From Cymodocea nodosa (lineage: Eukaryota; Streptophyta; Magnoliopsida; Alismatales; Cymodoceaceae): a stretch of DNA of 64,000 nucleotides. Position 1 is the first letter of the stretch. Every line of letters starts with the position of its first letter. Of this stretch, positions 42,523 through 55,812 are shown in pieces. The stretch spans positions 4,980,001 through 5,044,000 of the forward strand of contig CM072336.1 of NCBI GenBank assembly GCA_036874045.1, written 5' to 3'. Position numbers and translations under genes: made by a program. The notes beneath the pieces were generated by a model. It searched no databases. It had not been told where the DNA came from and saw nothing but the letters and a program-made list of their open reading frames with translations.

Positions 42523-44738
42523 GGAAGCTTATGGGTATGTGAAGGTGATCGATCTGTGGGTACGTTCTTGGCTGCAGATTGTTGCTATATAAGCATTGTA
42601 TGCTTTGCTTCAACATGCTATTTTACTGGTTCAACAACTTGGTTTCATGCACCACGTATGATTCGTGTTGTTTACAGGTAGGCCTGCAGTTGGTGATGGA
42701 TTTTGTATAATAATAATGCGTGGTAAGTCATTCTTAGGTGGAGCTTAGACTACCGAACTCAGGAATTGGCCCCAAAATCACGAATTATGTCATCACTTGT
42801 TTTGCTATAAATAAATAATCTGATTGTAGATTTCACGAAAGTCAATGTAAACATGTAAATGGTGTTGCGCTACGAGCGCTTTCCTGTCACCTTGTGCCAT
42901 TATTTCAATTACCCAAATGGTTTCTACGTGCAGGTGGTGTCAACTTAAGCGGATGGGGCCAAGGCAGCCAGCGATATGAGGGCTATTTCCATTCCGAACC
43001 AATCACCTCAACTGTTGCGTCGTCATGTACCGTCCACTTAAGTTGCGTCTGGGATTGTAGTTTTCTGTTTTGATTATTGTGAATTTGAATAAAGGGTCTT
43101 ATAAAGTGCGGTAATATTATGTTATATTTTTTTTAAGCAAAATTATTATCGATATAAAAACATAATAATAAGGTTTTGGGTTTGCGTCATTGTACCCATA
43201 TAAAGATAATCTATTGATGATAGCGAAAACGCTTCATATTTCTCTCTGCTTATGCCGAACTAGCATTCGTACACGTGCTTCGCATGGATCAAAACTACAA
43301 TTACTGTCTTAGAAATATGTGCTGCGAGTAACGGTGTTTTTCTTCTTGTTCAGTATTATTCAGAGAAAAAGCCCTATTTTAATGTTATCAGATCTGATTA
43401 AAAGCATTGCATTGAAATGAAACCAATTTGTAAATATCAGTACACCACCATCAACCGTCTTCTCGTACGAGATTTGCAAAGGTAACGACCATGAGTGTTG
43501 GAATATTTATTCACTTTATTACCTTACATGGCACGACAGCCTGCATCGAATGTCCATTTGTCACGAGAGTTCGTCATAGGCAATGTTCTCTTGCATTCGT
43601 GTGATGGCAACGATGGCAGCCGAGGAAACCAGTGACATCTCCTACCAGGAGACCTCACGATCAGAGTTAGTGACGGAAGACCATCGATAGGCTAAAGAAG
43701 ACAAACATAAACATCATGTTTCTAATACATAAGTTGGGAAATTTCTACCAAACTTGCTAACACAATAAGCACGCGACAAGATAAATTTTCAATATATATA
43801 TATATGTTTATATAATTAACAATTTTATTCTGCTAGAATTAGGTAGAATCATTATCTAGTTTACACATCTAAAATTTAAAATAAATGTGCCAACATATAA
43901 ATAGAAAACCAAATGCAAATATATATCCTACATATTTAATTTTATAATAACCAATAATAATATCACTAAATTATACAGGAATATGATAAAAAGCGATAAA
44001 CATGATAACATAATTAGTACACAACACGACACTCAAATACGACGATACGCATGATCGAAAAAAATCAACGCTAGTGATCCACATACACGACAGAGTATCA
44101 TAATCATGGGAAGAAAACGAGAGGGGTTAATGCCGGAGGGAGGAGGATACAGAGGAGGAGAAAGACGCAGGGCGAACCGGTGATACAGACAAAATGCGAT
44201 CAATTGTGCTAAATTCAAAACAAAATCGATGAATCATGAGCTTTACCCTCATAGTGGAAGGTACAAACTCTCACCAAATAGTCAAGCACCCACTCCCACC
44301 ACCACCAAGGAGCAAGTCGAAGCAAGTAGAGGTTCAAGCTCTGAACGTTGAGGTCAGAGGATAAACAAGGAAATGACAGCTATGTTGGAATGCAGGGGCA
44401 AACATGACTGAAAGAGTTCTTTCGTGAAGATGGTATGGGAGAGTAAAAAAGAAACATCAATCAAAGATTTATTTAATTATGTACTTCATGGATAATAACT
44501 TGTCCGACCTCTTTTTGAACGATTGTAACTTGCGTTCCTCACCTACGACCCGCAACCGATGTTAGTTGCCCTTAATAAGGGGGGACTAACATATCTTAAA
44601 ACAATTTTTTCATGACAGCAGGCAGCATGAGTTTACCCATGGTCTACTACAAACCACCATGCTGTCTTTGCCTTTAACATTTCAATATTTCCTGAAAGAC
44701 AACATCAACTGAAGGTGTTCTTAGATAATCTGTTTCAA
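42523..44738. other. Intergenic region upstream of FAS1 gene, downstream of RPB8
   Basis: The left part should hold the FAS1 gene promoter (TATATAAGC-like sequence on the minus strand near 42.59 kb). The remainder, 43.0-44.7 kb, is AT-rich, with short chance frames only and the RPB8 3' UTR at the right. No repeat structure recognised. Confidence 0.45.
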
Positions 44739-47700
44739 TTAAACCTTCCTAATCAACAGGAAAAGCCTCTGATCTAACTCAAAATTAGCTGCATTAGAGG
44801 GATCGCCCCTAAGCATCATCAGCAGGCCACCAAACGAAGCGTACAAATCCCTGCAAAGGAACAAAAACTATCAGCAAACGACAGAAGAGATTACTTTTAA
44901 GATATTGGATATAAAATTTAAAAGCAGATGACAGCCTCTTCTTTAAAATAAAAATAGATTGAGGATGAATAAACTACCTTAGGAAAGGCATATTCTACTA
45001 CAATATTTTCATTCTTTTTCAAGTTGGATTTCAAAGCTTTATGAAAATACTTTGTTTATCAGTGCTGATAAAAGTTGACACCAAAGAGGTCTCATTTCAA
45101 GAGAGCATAAAAAGATTCACAAGGACAATCAAAGACATTCCCAGGTGTCAACAGAATAGTTAATTCAATGCAATGCCTATAAGCATCTGAATCATATTCT
45201 AATCTCTTTTGTCTGCACCCACGGTGGATCCAAGAATGAAATGACACTCAAAATTACACAAGTGACTAACCATATTGTAAGGAGCTTACAATGGGATGGC
45301 TTTCCCCCATATTCAAGTCCAGAAGATAAACTATCTGCAATCAATCATTTTCTGGCCCATGCTAGCATCAAGCAAATTGTAAACTTCTCCTTTGTTATCA
45401 TGAACAATAACAACCTTTAAAAAAAACAATAATATAACTTGATCCATACCAGGGCCCCAACAATATTTTCTACTCCCACATCAATTGTCCCTTTTAGTCT
45501 ATGAAACCCAAAACTTGATCCCCCAACCCACGTCAAACACCCAAGATTCAACAAGGAGACGGCGGCAGCCTTGGGTGCTAGATGATTAGTTTTATAAATT
45601 ATAAGATGTGTGTGCAGATGCATGTGTGTGAGTTCTAGATCCAATTAAGAGCAAATTGAAAAATGAAAAAGTGATAAGGTATAAGCAAGACATCTAAGAA
45701 CCTAGGCATCTTAAATGTGCAGATGCCTAGTGTTGGACACATCCCAGGTATAAAGAAGATCAATTTGTTAATTATCTTGTGCATTTTTAAAAATCATACT
45801 TACCAACAGTACCAAATATTGTTAATTATCATTTGCGTTTACAAAAAATACTTTACATGTTCGTGCGCACACAAACACACACAGTAACTGTATATTCTCA
45901 TGGTTCATTAACATATTCTTGTAAATTATCTTGTGTGCAGCAATACTGAGGCTATAGTGATTTCCAAGCAGGGTCCAGCTCATCCCATCTGATATTTGGG
46001 TTTACTCACATTTGTATCAAGTAACAACCAATACTGATCTGTGATAAGAAAAAGTAAGCATCACCCATAAAATCAGGGTGGGCTCAACTTCATGTAATTA
46101 CCATCCCAGGTAATCAGCTTCCTATTCTAACCAAAATTGGATTCAATCAAATTTCCAAAAAAGACTATCTCATGCTCCATTGACAAGAAGGTGGGTTTCA
46201 TATAAAAGCATTTCCTGATCAAAATACACTAATAAAATCTTATATTAAAAATAAAAAAACACCAGCAAATTTATCAAAATTTTTAAAAAATTCTCAACAA
46301 TAGTAAAAAATTGAAAAAAAATCCACAAATATAACAGTAACATAAAAATCAAGAAAACAATAAAAAATGAAAAACATGCAATATAGCATTCCACAGGGCC
46401 CATAGGCAATGCCGTGACAATGATGCCAACTAAGTGACATTCAATGACCTTACCAGCATCAAGGCATGTCAAATAACAAACAATGCATGCAAAAGATGTA
46501 AGCAGTTTATATTATTTGGAAATATAAGAAATAAGTCAATTCGACCAATTAGTTTGATGAGCTGCCTCATTGGCTTGACCAATTCATTAAAGGAACTTGA
46601 AAGTTATCCATTAGGAGATAAAACTGACACTGCATTAAAACTGTCGGCCAAAACTCAGCTGAAATGCCTCTCAATAAAAAAACTGAAATACCTCTGAACA
46701 TAAATAACCAGTCTACTCTTTCTAAAAAGAGCAATCGACCATCTGAATCCACATGAAATAAATTATTTGGAAGCCAAGGATTAAGAAAAAAGCAACCCAG
46801 AAACCAGGTAACAACATATTTACAAGTTATTCCAGCCTTATAGACACCATATTTTCCCACAATTGACTTCTAAAGAATCATGAAAGAAAGGAATTAAGTG
46901 AGAACAAAAAGTATCAATAGAAATGGCAACAGCTAACTACACATCTAAGTCTCATTTAATACTCTTAATCAATGGACATGAACAGAAAATATCCCTTACA
47001 CTTTAACATTCGGTCCATGAGCACGTTCTTCTGATATCTTGTAAAGTTTCCCATGCATGACATACTCAAATTTGTCAGCAAGGGACTTTCTTCCTCCCTG
47101 AATTATAAAAAAAATATTGAGGATACACTGATGTATTAATTAAAAAGACATGCACTCTTTCACTTTCAACTAGAAAGGAATCAATTCATAACCAAGAAAA
47201 GAACCCTACATGGAAAGAGTCAGCTTTGAGTAATAAAGTAATTAAGTGAAGTGGAAATAATTCCAACGCTCAAAAAATGAGAAATACAAATAATTATCCT
47301 TTTTTTATCATTTCATAGGAAAAGAGTATTAATAATGATATGGAGATGTGCAAAATCCTTTTGTTATGTTTCTGCAAATGATATTTGTCCATTTCTATAT
47401 CAAAAAAAAAAAAGATTTGATAGGTAGTGATGGTTCATTCAGACAAAACCATTTGTAGAAATGAGCTGCAACAACCAAAGAAAAAGGGACAGGATCTTGT
47501 AGTAGAATTCTCAATATGGTTGTAAACTATAAAGATCACAGAATTGCTCAGCATTTGCAGCTACGAACATGTCTAGTGATTTCTCAAAACAGTTAAGTTC
47601 ACAAAGAAGGCTATGCACGTTGATAATAACCTAAAACAAATTATCAGGAGTTAAAGAAACAGACAATATACAGAAGCTACCTGTGTGTAGTACCCAGAGT

Positions 47701-48268
47701 CAGGAGTGCCATCTAGACTTAAAGTAGGAGCCAAAACCATTGTGAATTTCTCCCCAGTGTGCATGGGATAGATTTCTGTGTTAACATCTAACTGCATATA
47801 CATATCAAACTGCTCGCTACGAGCTTCAATTCGAGAAACTACAGAACAATTGAAAGGAACATGCATTAGATGCTCAATTGTCCAAATAAATATAAAAGAA
47901 TATAAGATAAAAAAAGGAAATTTTGAAATAAATGCACAAAGATGGACAAATGATGCACAAAGGAACATGCATCATGCTAATTGCATTGTTATTTCAGTAA
48001 TAAAACAAAATCATAAAACCTACCATAATCAGAATTGAAAAACATGAAACACCCCAAGCTTCATAAGCTCAATAATTGAAAAGGTAACATAAACAATCAA
48101 CAAAATATTAGTTATAAATGTCAGTTTTTCCAATACCAACTTTTCATAACACTTGGCTATTATATAAACAAATAGTAAATATCCATAACACATACCCTTG
48201 TCAAACTTTTTACCACCAGGGTCCATTCCAATAATCTCAAAGATATCCTCAAAAAGAAGGTCAGCCAT
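44739..48268 (-). CDS. NRPB8: RNA polymerase subunit RPB8 (shared by Pol I, II, III)
   Basis: Small OB-fold subunit common to nuclear RNA polymerases I, II and III, and in plants also IV/V variants. Exons in reading order: 48268-48196, 47838-47681, 47097-47000 and 44850-44739; total 146 residues, exactly the family size. The sequence begins [20 protein letters not shown] and continues [20 protein letters not shown], then [76 protein letters not shown] and [14 protein letters not shown], all conserved in plant RPB8. A 2.1-kb intron separates the last two exons. An acceptor 26 bp upstream of the ATG (ending at 48295) shows a spliced leader. Nothing is broken. Confidence 0.95.
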
Positions 48269-48747
48269 CTTCCAGAAAATATGTGACCTTCAACCTGAAG
48301 ACATGGGAAAAGCTCAATTAGACTATAATTCATAAAATATAAATAGCACAAACTTTACATATAAAATCCTAACCACAACATTCACATTCAACCAATACAA
48401 AAATCACAGCAAACATTAACCACAACAGTAGAGAGGATGCATTCAACAAAAGTGGAAAAATCATATTACCCACAACACCCGACTGTCAAAAAAAAAACCA
48501 TATACTGTAGAAAAATCATATTGTAGCCAAAACAAAAGTAGAAAAATCAACGAAAAATGCACTGGTTCAACACGAGAAATGGACCTATGTCGGCGACACA
48601 CTAGTGCAGTAACCTGTCGGCGAGGGAGGCGAACGGACGGAGCGGTCGAGCGTTTCACGGCAAGCGGACGGACAGGGTGTCGCGGGACGGATGGAGGGTT
48701 TCTTTCGATTTCGGAAGGGGTGGGTAGATTTTTGCGACGAAAGTTTG

Positions 48748-48755
48748 TATTTATA
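48748..48755 (-). promoter_or_regulatory. TATA box of a possible RPB8 promoter
   Basis: On the minus strand TATAAATA is followed at about 30-60 bp by a GC-rich, CT-rich leader-like segment (48.58-48.72 kb) containing AAACCCTCC, reminiscent of the telo-box seen in genes of the translation/transcription machinery. This lies 0.48 kb upstream of the RPB8 ATG. Confidence 0.4.
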
Positions 48756-49306
48756 TCAAAAAGTTTTCCATCAATGTCACCAAGTTTCCTATACTTTTTT
48801 TCTTCCACTTTTCCTTACTTTCGTACCTGCACATACCCTCCCGTAAAGTTAAATTTTCGTTTGACGAAGTCACGAAGCAAATGCTTGTAGGGTGTCGCAT
48901 GTTGTACCGGATGTCAAAAGTAAAAACTCTGGATCAAGATCAAATAAAGGCTCGTACTGTAAGTCACAAGTACAGAACCAGTAATTGGCGGATCAATCTC
49001 ATTTATTAGAGGGACAATGGTCAACTAAAATGCAAGATGGAAATCAACAACTACGTGTACCTGATCACCTAGGACAGAATCCACAGACACGCGACTTCAC
49101 ACGCACTCTACGTAGAATTTCTAAATCACTTTATCACCGTGAAGTGGTTAACGCCTCTTCCTCAAGCAAACAAATAACAATCAAACAGAACATACAACAG
49201 CAAAAAACAGAAAGTGACCAAAAACATCTAAAAAAAAATAAAAAGGCACATACTACTAATCAGGGGCAAAGCAACAAGTGCGCGGACGAGCGCAGCGGGA
49301 GCTTAC

Positions 49307-49400
49307 CTAATCAGAGGCACTAGCTGTAGAGGAGAAGCAGAGGGGGCGGAGGAAGAAGACTTGTTACTGGAGGAACTGCGGAGGAGAGATGCCGTTGGGC
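49307..49400 (-). other. Second candidate leader exon of RPB8
   Basis: On the minus strand a pyrimidine-rich block (CTCCTCCGC, CCTCCGCCCCCTCTGCTTCT) ends at GATTAG followed by GTAAGCTC, a strong donor at 49306-49301. It could splice to the acceptor at 48295, giving a 1.0-kb leader intron that would contain the TATA-bearing region above. Which start is used cannot be told from sequence. Confidence 0.4.
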
Positions 49401-50627
49401 TTCGACGACGATCAAAAGAGAGCAGCGCCGCCGCCTCTTGTGGAAGACGCGAGAAGGGTTATAAATTGTAACGGTCCAGAATGTTCCACTCGTTTTTTCA
49501 TTTTTTCTTTACTTTATATTTTTATCTTCTTGCAACAAATATCTGAGTTTCACTTTTTTTCTCTCGAAAGGCTATTTTTCAAGACACCATCAGTATAAAA
49601 ATAAAAAATTGTAAATTGTCATATTTTTCTGTTATTATAAGCTGTAACATTTGAGTTGAGTTATGCTGTGATAAACAATGCCATGAACAAATTATTTATA
49701 AACATGCTAAAATCATATTATGTCTTTTTTTATAAAATTTTGATAATTTATTGAAACAAAATGAATTTTAAAATTATCTACTTTCAATATAATATTTTTT
49801 CAATTTTTATCTAATTAATTAAGTAATCTTTAAATAAAAATATTATATTTTTAATTTTCTATTATTTTTTGTGATTATACCCAAAACACAAGAAAACCCA
49901 TCAGCAAAATAGAATTAAATCAACTAGAATCGATTGAGTACGTACGTAACTGAATCCATAATGAATCTATAGCTTGATCACATTGGGTGGTATTGCCATT
50001 GACGGTCATCGGGTTATCCCTGATGGTCGTTTATTCCAGAAAAAGAGAAGAAGAGACGGACTTGTATTGAGAAATACAAGACTGATAGACGGTCATTACT
50101 CACCACCAGGGTGGCACCAATCTTGATTTTTTTTGGAATATCGACCACTTACTCTGACCATACTGAACAAAGACCACTAAAAATTATGAAAATAGAGCAT
50201 ACTTATCTTGACAAAAAGCCAATAACCTTTTACTTCTAACCTTCCAGACCGTGAAAGATATCTAGCTTTGGACAAAAGAGCTTACGATGGCAGCAACATG
50301 CTAATAAAAGCTGCATAGAGTACGCATCAAATGCAGAGCGAACAACTATGTCAGCATGTTGCTAACGTGAAAGACCATGGATTGTCTATACATAATCACC
50401 AGCCAAATATTAGAATCGCCAAGAACCCAGTCTTGTAAAAATATTTCCTCATGAAATCCAACAATCACCAGTAGAACAAAATCATGTAGTTCTTGTAAGA
50501 GAGTAATACATAAAAAGGCAGGTATATATTTGATGTGTTGAATTGCACCGTAATCCAATTCAATGCAATCTAAGTTATAATATTATCAGAATGCAGCCCA
50601 CAGATGGCTGAGGAGACAAATCTACTA
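49401..50627. other. Intergenic region between RPB8 and GlyRS genes
   Basis: Contains the RPB8 promoter on the left, an AT-rich middle (49.6-49.9 kb) and the GlyRS 3' UTR on the right. No gene or repeat recognised. Confidence 0.5.
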
Positions 50628-53600
50628 CTACTCTCCATCTGCAGCAGCAGCAGAATGGGCTGGGTACCGCCACATGATATCTTCCCATGTGCTCTGTCCA
50701 TCTGCCACCTCCCTCACTACCATTGCCACTTCCTCGATACTCACACGAATCTGTTTCCTGGTATCCCTTTCTCGAATTGTTACAGTTTTTGTGTCGTCAA
50801 CGGTGACAGCAAAAGGTACCCCAATTTCATCAGTTCTCGCATACCGTTTCCCTATTGATGTACCTGCAGTAAATACAGATGTAATAATACAGTTATTCTC
50901 CAAGAAAAATGGTAGAAAGAGTTCATCACTGGCATATCCTAAGGAAATTCCACATAGTATAATAATTATGTTCCAGCATCCCAGAGAATAAAGCCTTTTG
51001 ACTATAATATCAACAAGAGTAAACAAATTAATCGCAATGAAGAGTGCATAAAGTCAAACCTATTACTGCAAACTACCGTCTGAATCACTAACTCACTATA
51101 CACGCACAGTTGTCTTTTCTGATGTAGATAAGATCTGACAAGTTATTTTGCATCCAAGAATACACAATACTATAACAGACCAACAATGTGATCTTAGATG
51201 ATGCAAGTTATTCATGATTTTTAAAAAAAAATATAAATCCAACAGAATCCAGGTCACCTAACTAACATGCATGGAATTAATTTTGAATCTTACAATGTAT
51301 CCACGGTTTTGAAGTACCATCACAGAATCCAACTATTAAGAATGCAGTTCTTTCTAAAACCCATATGAGAATTTCAACATGTCATGCATTCTTAGCACTC
51401 TAAGCAAGCAATAAGTGGCATCATCACCAGCTAAACAATATGATTTGTCACTCCTGAACTGTTGCCGACTTTAAGTTTCTTTTCAAGTATGAACTTTTTA
51501 GTTTATTACCATCTATGAAATGTGTTTGCTTATATGATTGAGTTCCCAGTTCTAATGTTACCTGTGATATCAATTATATGAGAAATTGCAGCCTCAGTAA
51601 GTGACTTTGAGATAATTTTGGCCACATCATCAAACTTCTGTAACTTCACCAAAGGAAAGACAGTGCATTTATATGGTGCCACAAGAGGAGGAAACCGAAA
51701 AACATTAAGCTGTTCAGCATCGCTTGGTCTGGTGTAAAAGGAATGTTCAAAAAGGCAGTAGATAATTCTTCCGATGCCAAATGAGGGCTCAATAACTGAA
51801 GGGGTAAACTCCCTTTGATGCTCCTTCTTCTTTTCTATGTTGATTGTAACCATGTTCTTCTTTATGGTGACATCTTTTCCAAGAGTGCAAACCTGGAATT
51901 GTACCTCTCCCTTGGATTCCAGGTCGGCTTTCATGTTCAAAGCTTCAGATTCACTCATAGCCTGGGAACAGATTTTACATTAATAGCTTCTCGCATGAAA
52001 TATATTGGCCTACCTTTTTTTTTTCAACCAACACCAGAATGAAGCTTACAATTTACCTCTAATGCTTGGACTACCATCTTTTGATTACCCTTGAAAGTAA
52101 GACCAAGCTCCTTCTTTGACGGAGATATGACAAGTTTCTGAGAATAACACGAAAGAAAATCTTGCTACCTTATATTGACAAAGAAGCATGCTCAAATATG
52201 CACGCACTAGATCAATGTTTAAGAAGCAAAAAGGACATTGACAAGGTGGCAAATCATAAGAGGCTATATGTCCCAAGAAACATATGGCAAGGTGAAATAG
52301 TGGCGAAAACAACAGAAAAAGGGCATACCTCAACTTCTCTTGGTTCTGAATACTTTTCATGAGCAACTAGATTGACACCACTTTTATCCTGTTTTACCAT
52401 TAAGATAGGGAATTTCAAAATCTATTTGTTGAATTTACTTAAAAATATTAATTGTGGATAAAGATATTTCATGCAGCATTAAAGAATATAATAGCAAAAA
52501 TGCCAAAGTAAGAAAGGCAAATTGACAATCATTCAAAGTTCAAACAATCATAAAGGTAGTGATGTACCATAGCATTAAGTTCATGAATAATGTTTTCAAC
52601 AAAATGGTGAAACATTTTATACATGAAGATTGCATCTTCTCCCACTCTATTGTAAAGAAAAGATTAGAAAACAAGAAAACAAGGCCACAGACCAACATCA
52701 GGCTTCAGTTCTTGTTAAGCCAAAGGAAGGAAAACAATCAACATGAATATGCACAAACCATGCAATATATCTCAAATCAAAATAAAGACTTGAACACGAA
52801 CACCATAAGGAAGGAAAACACAAAAAACTACAAGAAACAATAGTTGGAAAGCCATGTTATGGCCAACAGGATCCACATAGAATAATTGGAATGACTTCAA
52901 ATGAAAACAAAGACCTTAAGACCAATACCAAAATAAGCAAGGAAAGCATAAAAAACCACAAGAAACAACAATTGGGAAGTCATGTTATACCCAACAAGAT
53001 CTGTGTGCAGCCAAATGATGATAATTACCAATGTTTCAAACTAAATAGTAAATTCTATTATCTTACAGTATGAGCACGCAAATCATAAGCAGATCTGTCT
53101 GCAATCCCAACACATTCAATCCATCCATATGAACTCTCTATCTCAGCATCCCAACAATCTGCAGCATAATGAGCCATCTCATTTGGTAAATGTTGTCGGA
53201 AGCGTAAACGCCCCGTGTCAATTCCAAGATTTTTTAGGAAAAGATAGACTCTTCCAATGAAATAACCAAGTGTCTCGTTGTTGACAGTTCCCTAAGATGG
53301 TAAATTAAAAAGAGACAAGGTAAAAAAGATGCAGAGAAAAAGGAAGAGAAAAGATCCAACATTGATGATGAAGACACCAACCATGGAGACTGCTTCTCTC
53401 AAGATAGTTTTCTTCGCATCTTCTCCTGCTAGCTGCTCTTCTCTAGAGAACATCAAGAATTCCAAGTCAGCTACATCAGAAAACTTTGGGTGAGACTTGT
53501 CTTCAGGGTCCACAAAGTGCTCAATCTCTGCTAAGGTAAATTCACGCACCCTAAGAAGTCCTTGCCTAGGTGATATCTGGTCATCAAATAATAAGCTTAG

Positions 53601-55812
53601 AGAAAATTTTGACAATGAATTGGAGATGGACAAGATCAATGAATTTGAACATCAAGAAAATGAGAAACTAACATAGTAATAAAAGGTATTTGGACTGGAA
53701 GTTTCTAATCTCGATAAATCTTTTTCTAAAAAGGAAACTCCAAAGGCTAGAAGTTTTACATAAACCATTTTAAGATCTATAGAAATTCCAGACAGTAGGA
53801 ATAAGGCACTAATTGTTGTCTTTTTGTTGTAGAAAATCATACAAAGCACAGTGCCCTCAAGCTAGCAGAAGCAAAAATTACTAAACTGAAATAAAAATGT
53901 GAAATCCAAACTATTACTGAGAGTAAAGATTTGAATGTAAATTAGGAATTCGTGCTGACAAATCCACAGTGTGATTCTTGGACAAGTGTATACATCATGC
54001 GCTTGTAGTTCAACGATAATTAGTGCATAAGTAGCCCCAAAAGATTTCAGTCTGAACATTATGCCAGATTATAAAAACTAGAGAGATATGGAAATGACAA
54101 GTTGTAAATCACACTCTTCCTTAGTATATGGATTAGCTTAAATCATGACAAGTATTAAACGACTAAATCCAAAAAATAAACCTACATTCCATGAGAAATA
54201 AGAAAAGAGAGAGAGAACTCAATACTTCATTTCTGAATGCTTGTCCAATCTGAGCTGCTGCAAATGGAAGTTTGTTCCCGTTATAGTAATACAAGTCCTT
54301 GAAATTCACAAATATTCCCTGTGCAGTTTCTGGCCTCATGTACCTACCATTAAATGACTGGGTCAAACTACACCCAATAAGCAAATAATGGCAAGAGTGA
54401 ACTCATTCGTCATATTAGAAACCATTCTCACCCTTGGTATAAGCCAGTTGGGCCTATAGATGTCTGGAACATAAGATTAAAGGGATATGGATCTGATAAG
54501 GGATTTTTGGTTTCAGGAGCAGTTATACCATACTTCTTAATCCTTTCACCAAGCTCATTTGACGAAAGATCATCCAGGACAGCAAGCACATGCTTGTACT
54601 CCTTAGCTTCCTCTGCTGATAATGATAGATCCTTCTCAAGCTTCTCTTTGCAGAAGTCCTTGAGAAGGTGGTCTGCACGGTGGCATGTACCAGTCTTCAC
54701 ATCTTTCACCATTAAATCAGTAAATTTCTCCACATGTCCGGATGCTCTCAAGACAGGGTCTGGTGTCACACATGGGCAATCAACTTCCAACATGTTCTCC
54801 TCAAGGACAAAATGCTACAGAAAATTCGACACAATGATGGCACGTTAAACATAAACTCAAGTGTAAATTGTACCTGTTATTACTACCCAAAATTAAAGAT
54901 CCATGATATCCAGTACTAGATTTTTTACGAATTATAACCCAGAAGAAAACTAGATGAATCTAAAATTGATACAACGATACTTAAATAAAAATAGAAGATA
55001 ACTGCAAATTAAGAGATAGCAAAATGACAATGCAATCCATAGCAATCGGAACCAAAAGCACCTGTGTTATAGATAAGTACTGTACATCAGAATTAGCACA
55101 GAGAATTAACACGTTTGTACGGATAAACTGTGGAAAATGAAGGCACCAGATCCTAACCAAACAAAAGATAAGCAATAGTTCGACTCAGAAGTCATCATCT
55201 GTATCAAACGGCATTGGCATGGTACAATTGTAGAAATTTAGTCTAAATAACTACGTATGCCAGCAATAAGCACCACAATCACGGAAAAATTGCAACAAAA
55301 GTTGGGAACTAGGAAACAAATCATCTCCGTACCTGCCGCCAGAAAGCTAGCACATTAGCCTTTACGCGGCACCCAGGCGGGCCGTAGTCATACAAACCGG
55401 CGACACCACCGTAGATCTTGAAGGAAGGCATGTAAAAAAGTTTCCTTTCCAACGTATTCACAACAGACTCCCTAAACTTTTCCTTACTCAACCCGCCGCC
55501 ACCAGTGGCCGCATGGAGCTGCTTGGCTGCGGCATCGGCGTCCAACTTGAGCGACTTGAGGAGATCGACTGCAGCGTCGATCTCGGCCTTGTTGCCCCCG
55601 CCGGGGCAAGCCTTGAGGGCCTTCACCTTCTCCGCCTGGTGGTCGACAAGCGCTTGCTTGTCGGCTAGGGCCTTGCGGAGGGAGGAATCGTCGTTGCTGG
55701 TGGCGGTAGCCATGGCGAAGGTAGAGAGGACGCGGCGTAGGTGGGGGAAGGGGGAGGAGGGTTTTGGAGATTTGACGGCGAAGGAGACGATGCGTGGGAA
55801 GTGGTGGAGCAT
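50628..55812 (-). CDS. Glycyl-tRNA synthetase, eukaryotic (alpha2) type
   Basis: Class II aminoacyl-tRNA synthetase charging tRNA-Gly. Exons in reading order: 55812 (or 55713)-55333, 54814-54432, 54343-54226, 53576-53382, 53291-53067, 52388-52329, 52137-52057, 51961-51562, 50863-50628. From the ATG at 55713 the protein has 692 residues; from the upstream in-frame ATG at 55812 it has 725, near the 729 of Arabidopsis GlyRS-1. A WHEP-like helical segment ([18 protein letters not shown]) precedes motif 1. Catalytic blocks include [27 protein letters not shown] (motif 2 region), [32 protein letters not shown] and the motif 3 block [13 protein letters not shown]. The anticodon-binding domain begins at [12 protein letters not shown]. 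The extra N-terminal 33 residues are Arg/Ser/Pro-rich without acids ([20 protein letters not shown], then LRRVLSTFA), a plausible mitochondrial presequence. Confidence 0.96.
52772..53020. repeat. Two-copy ~125-bp tandem duplication in a GlyRS intron
   Basis: Unit 1 starts TCAAATCAAAATAAAGAC at 52772 and unit 2 starts TCAAATGAAAACAAAGAC at 52897. Both continue through CAAGAAACAA, GGAAAGCCATGTTAT (or GGGAAGTCATGTTAT) and CCAACAGGATC (or CCAACAAGATC). They lie in the intron between GlyRS exons 5 and 6 and are diverged, so the duplication is old. Confidence 0.7.
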
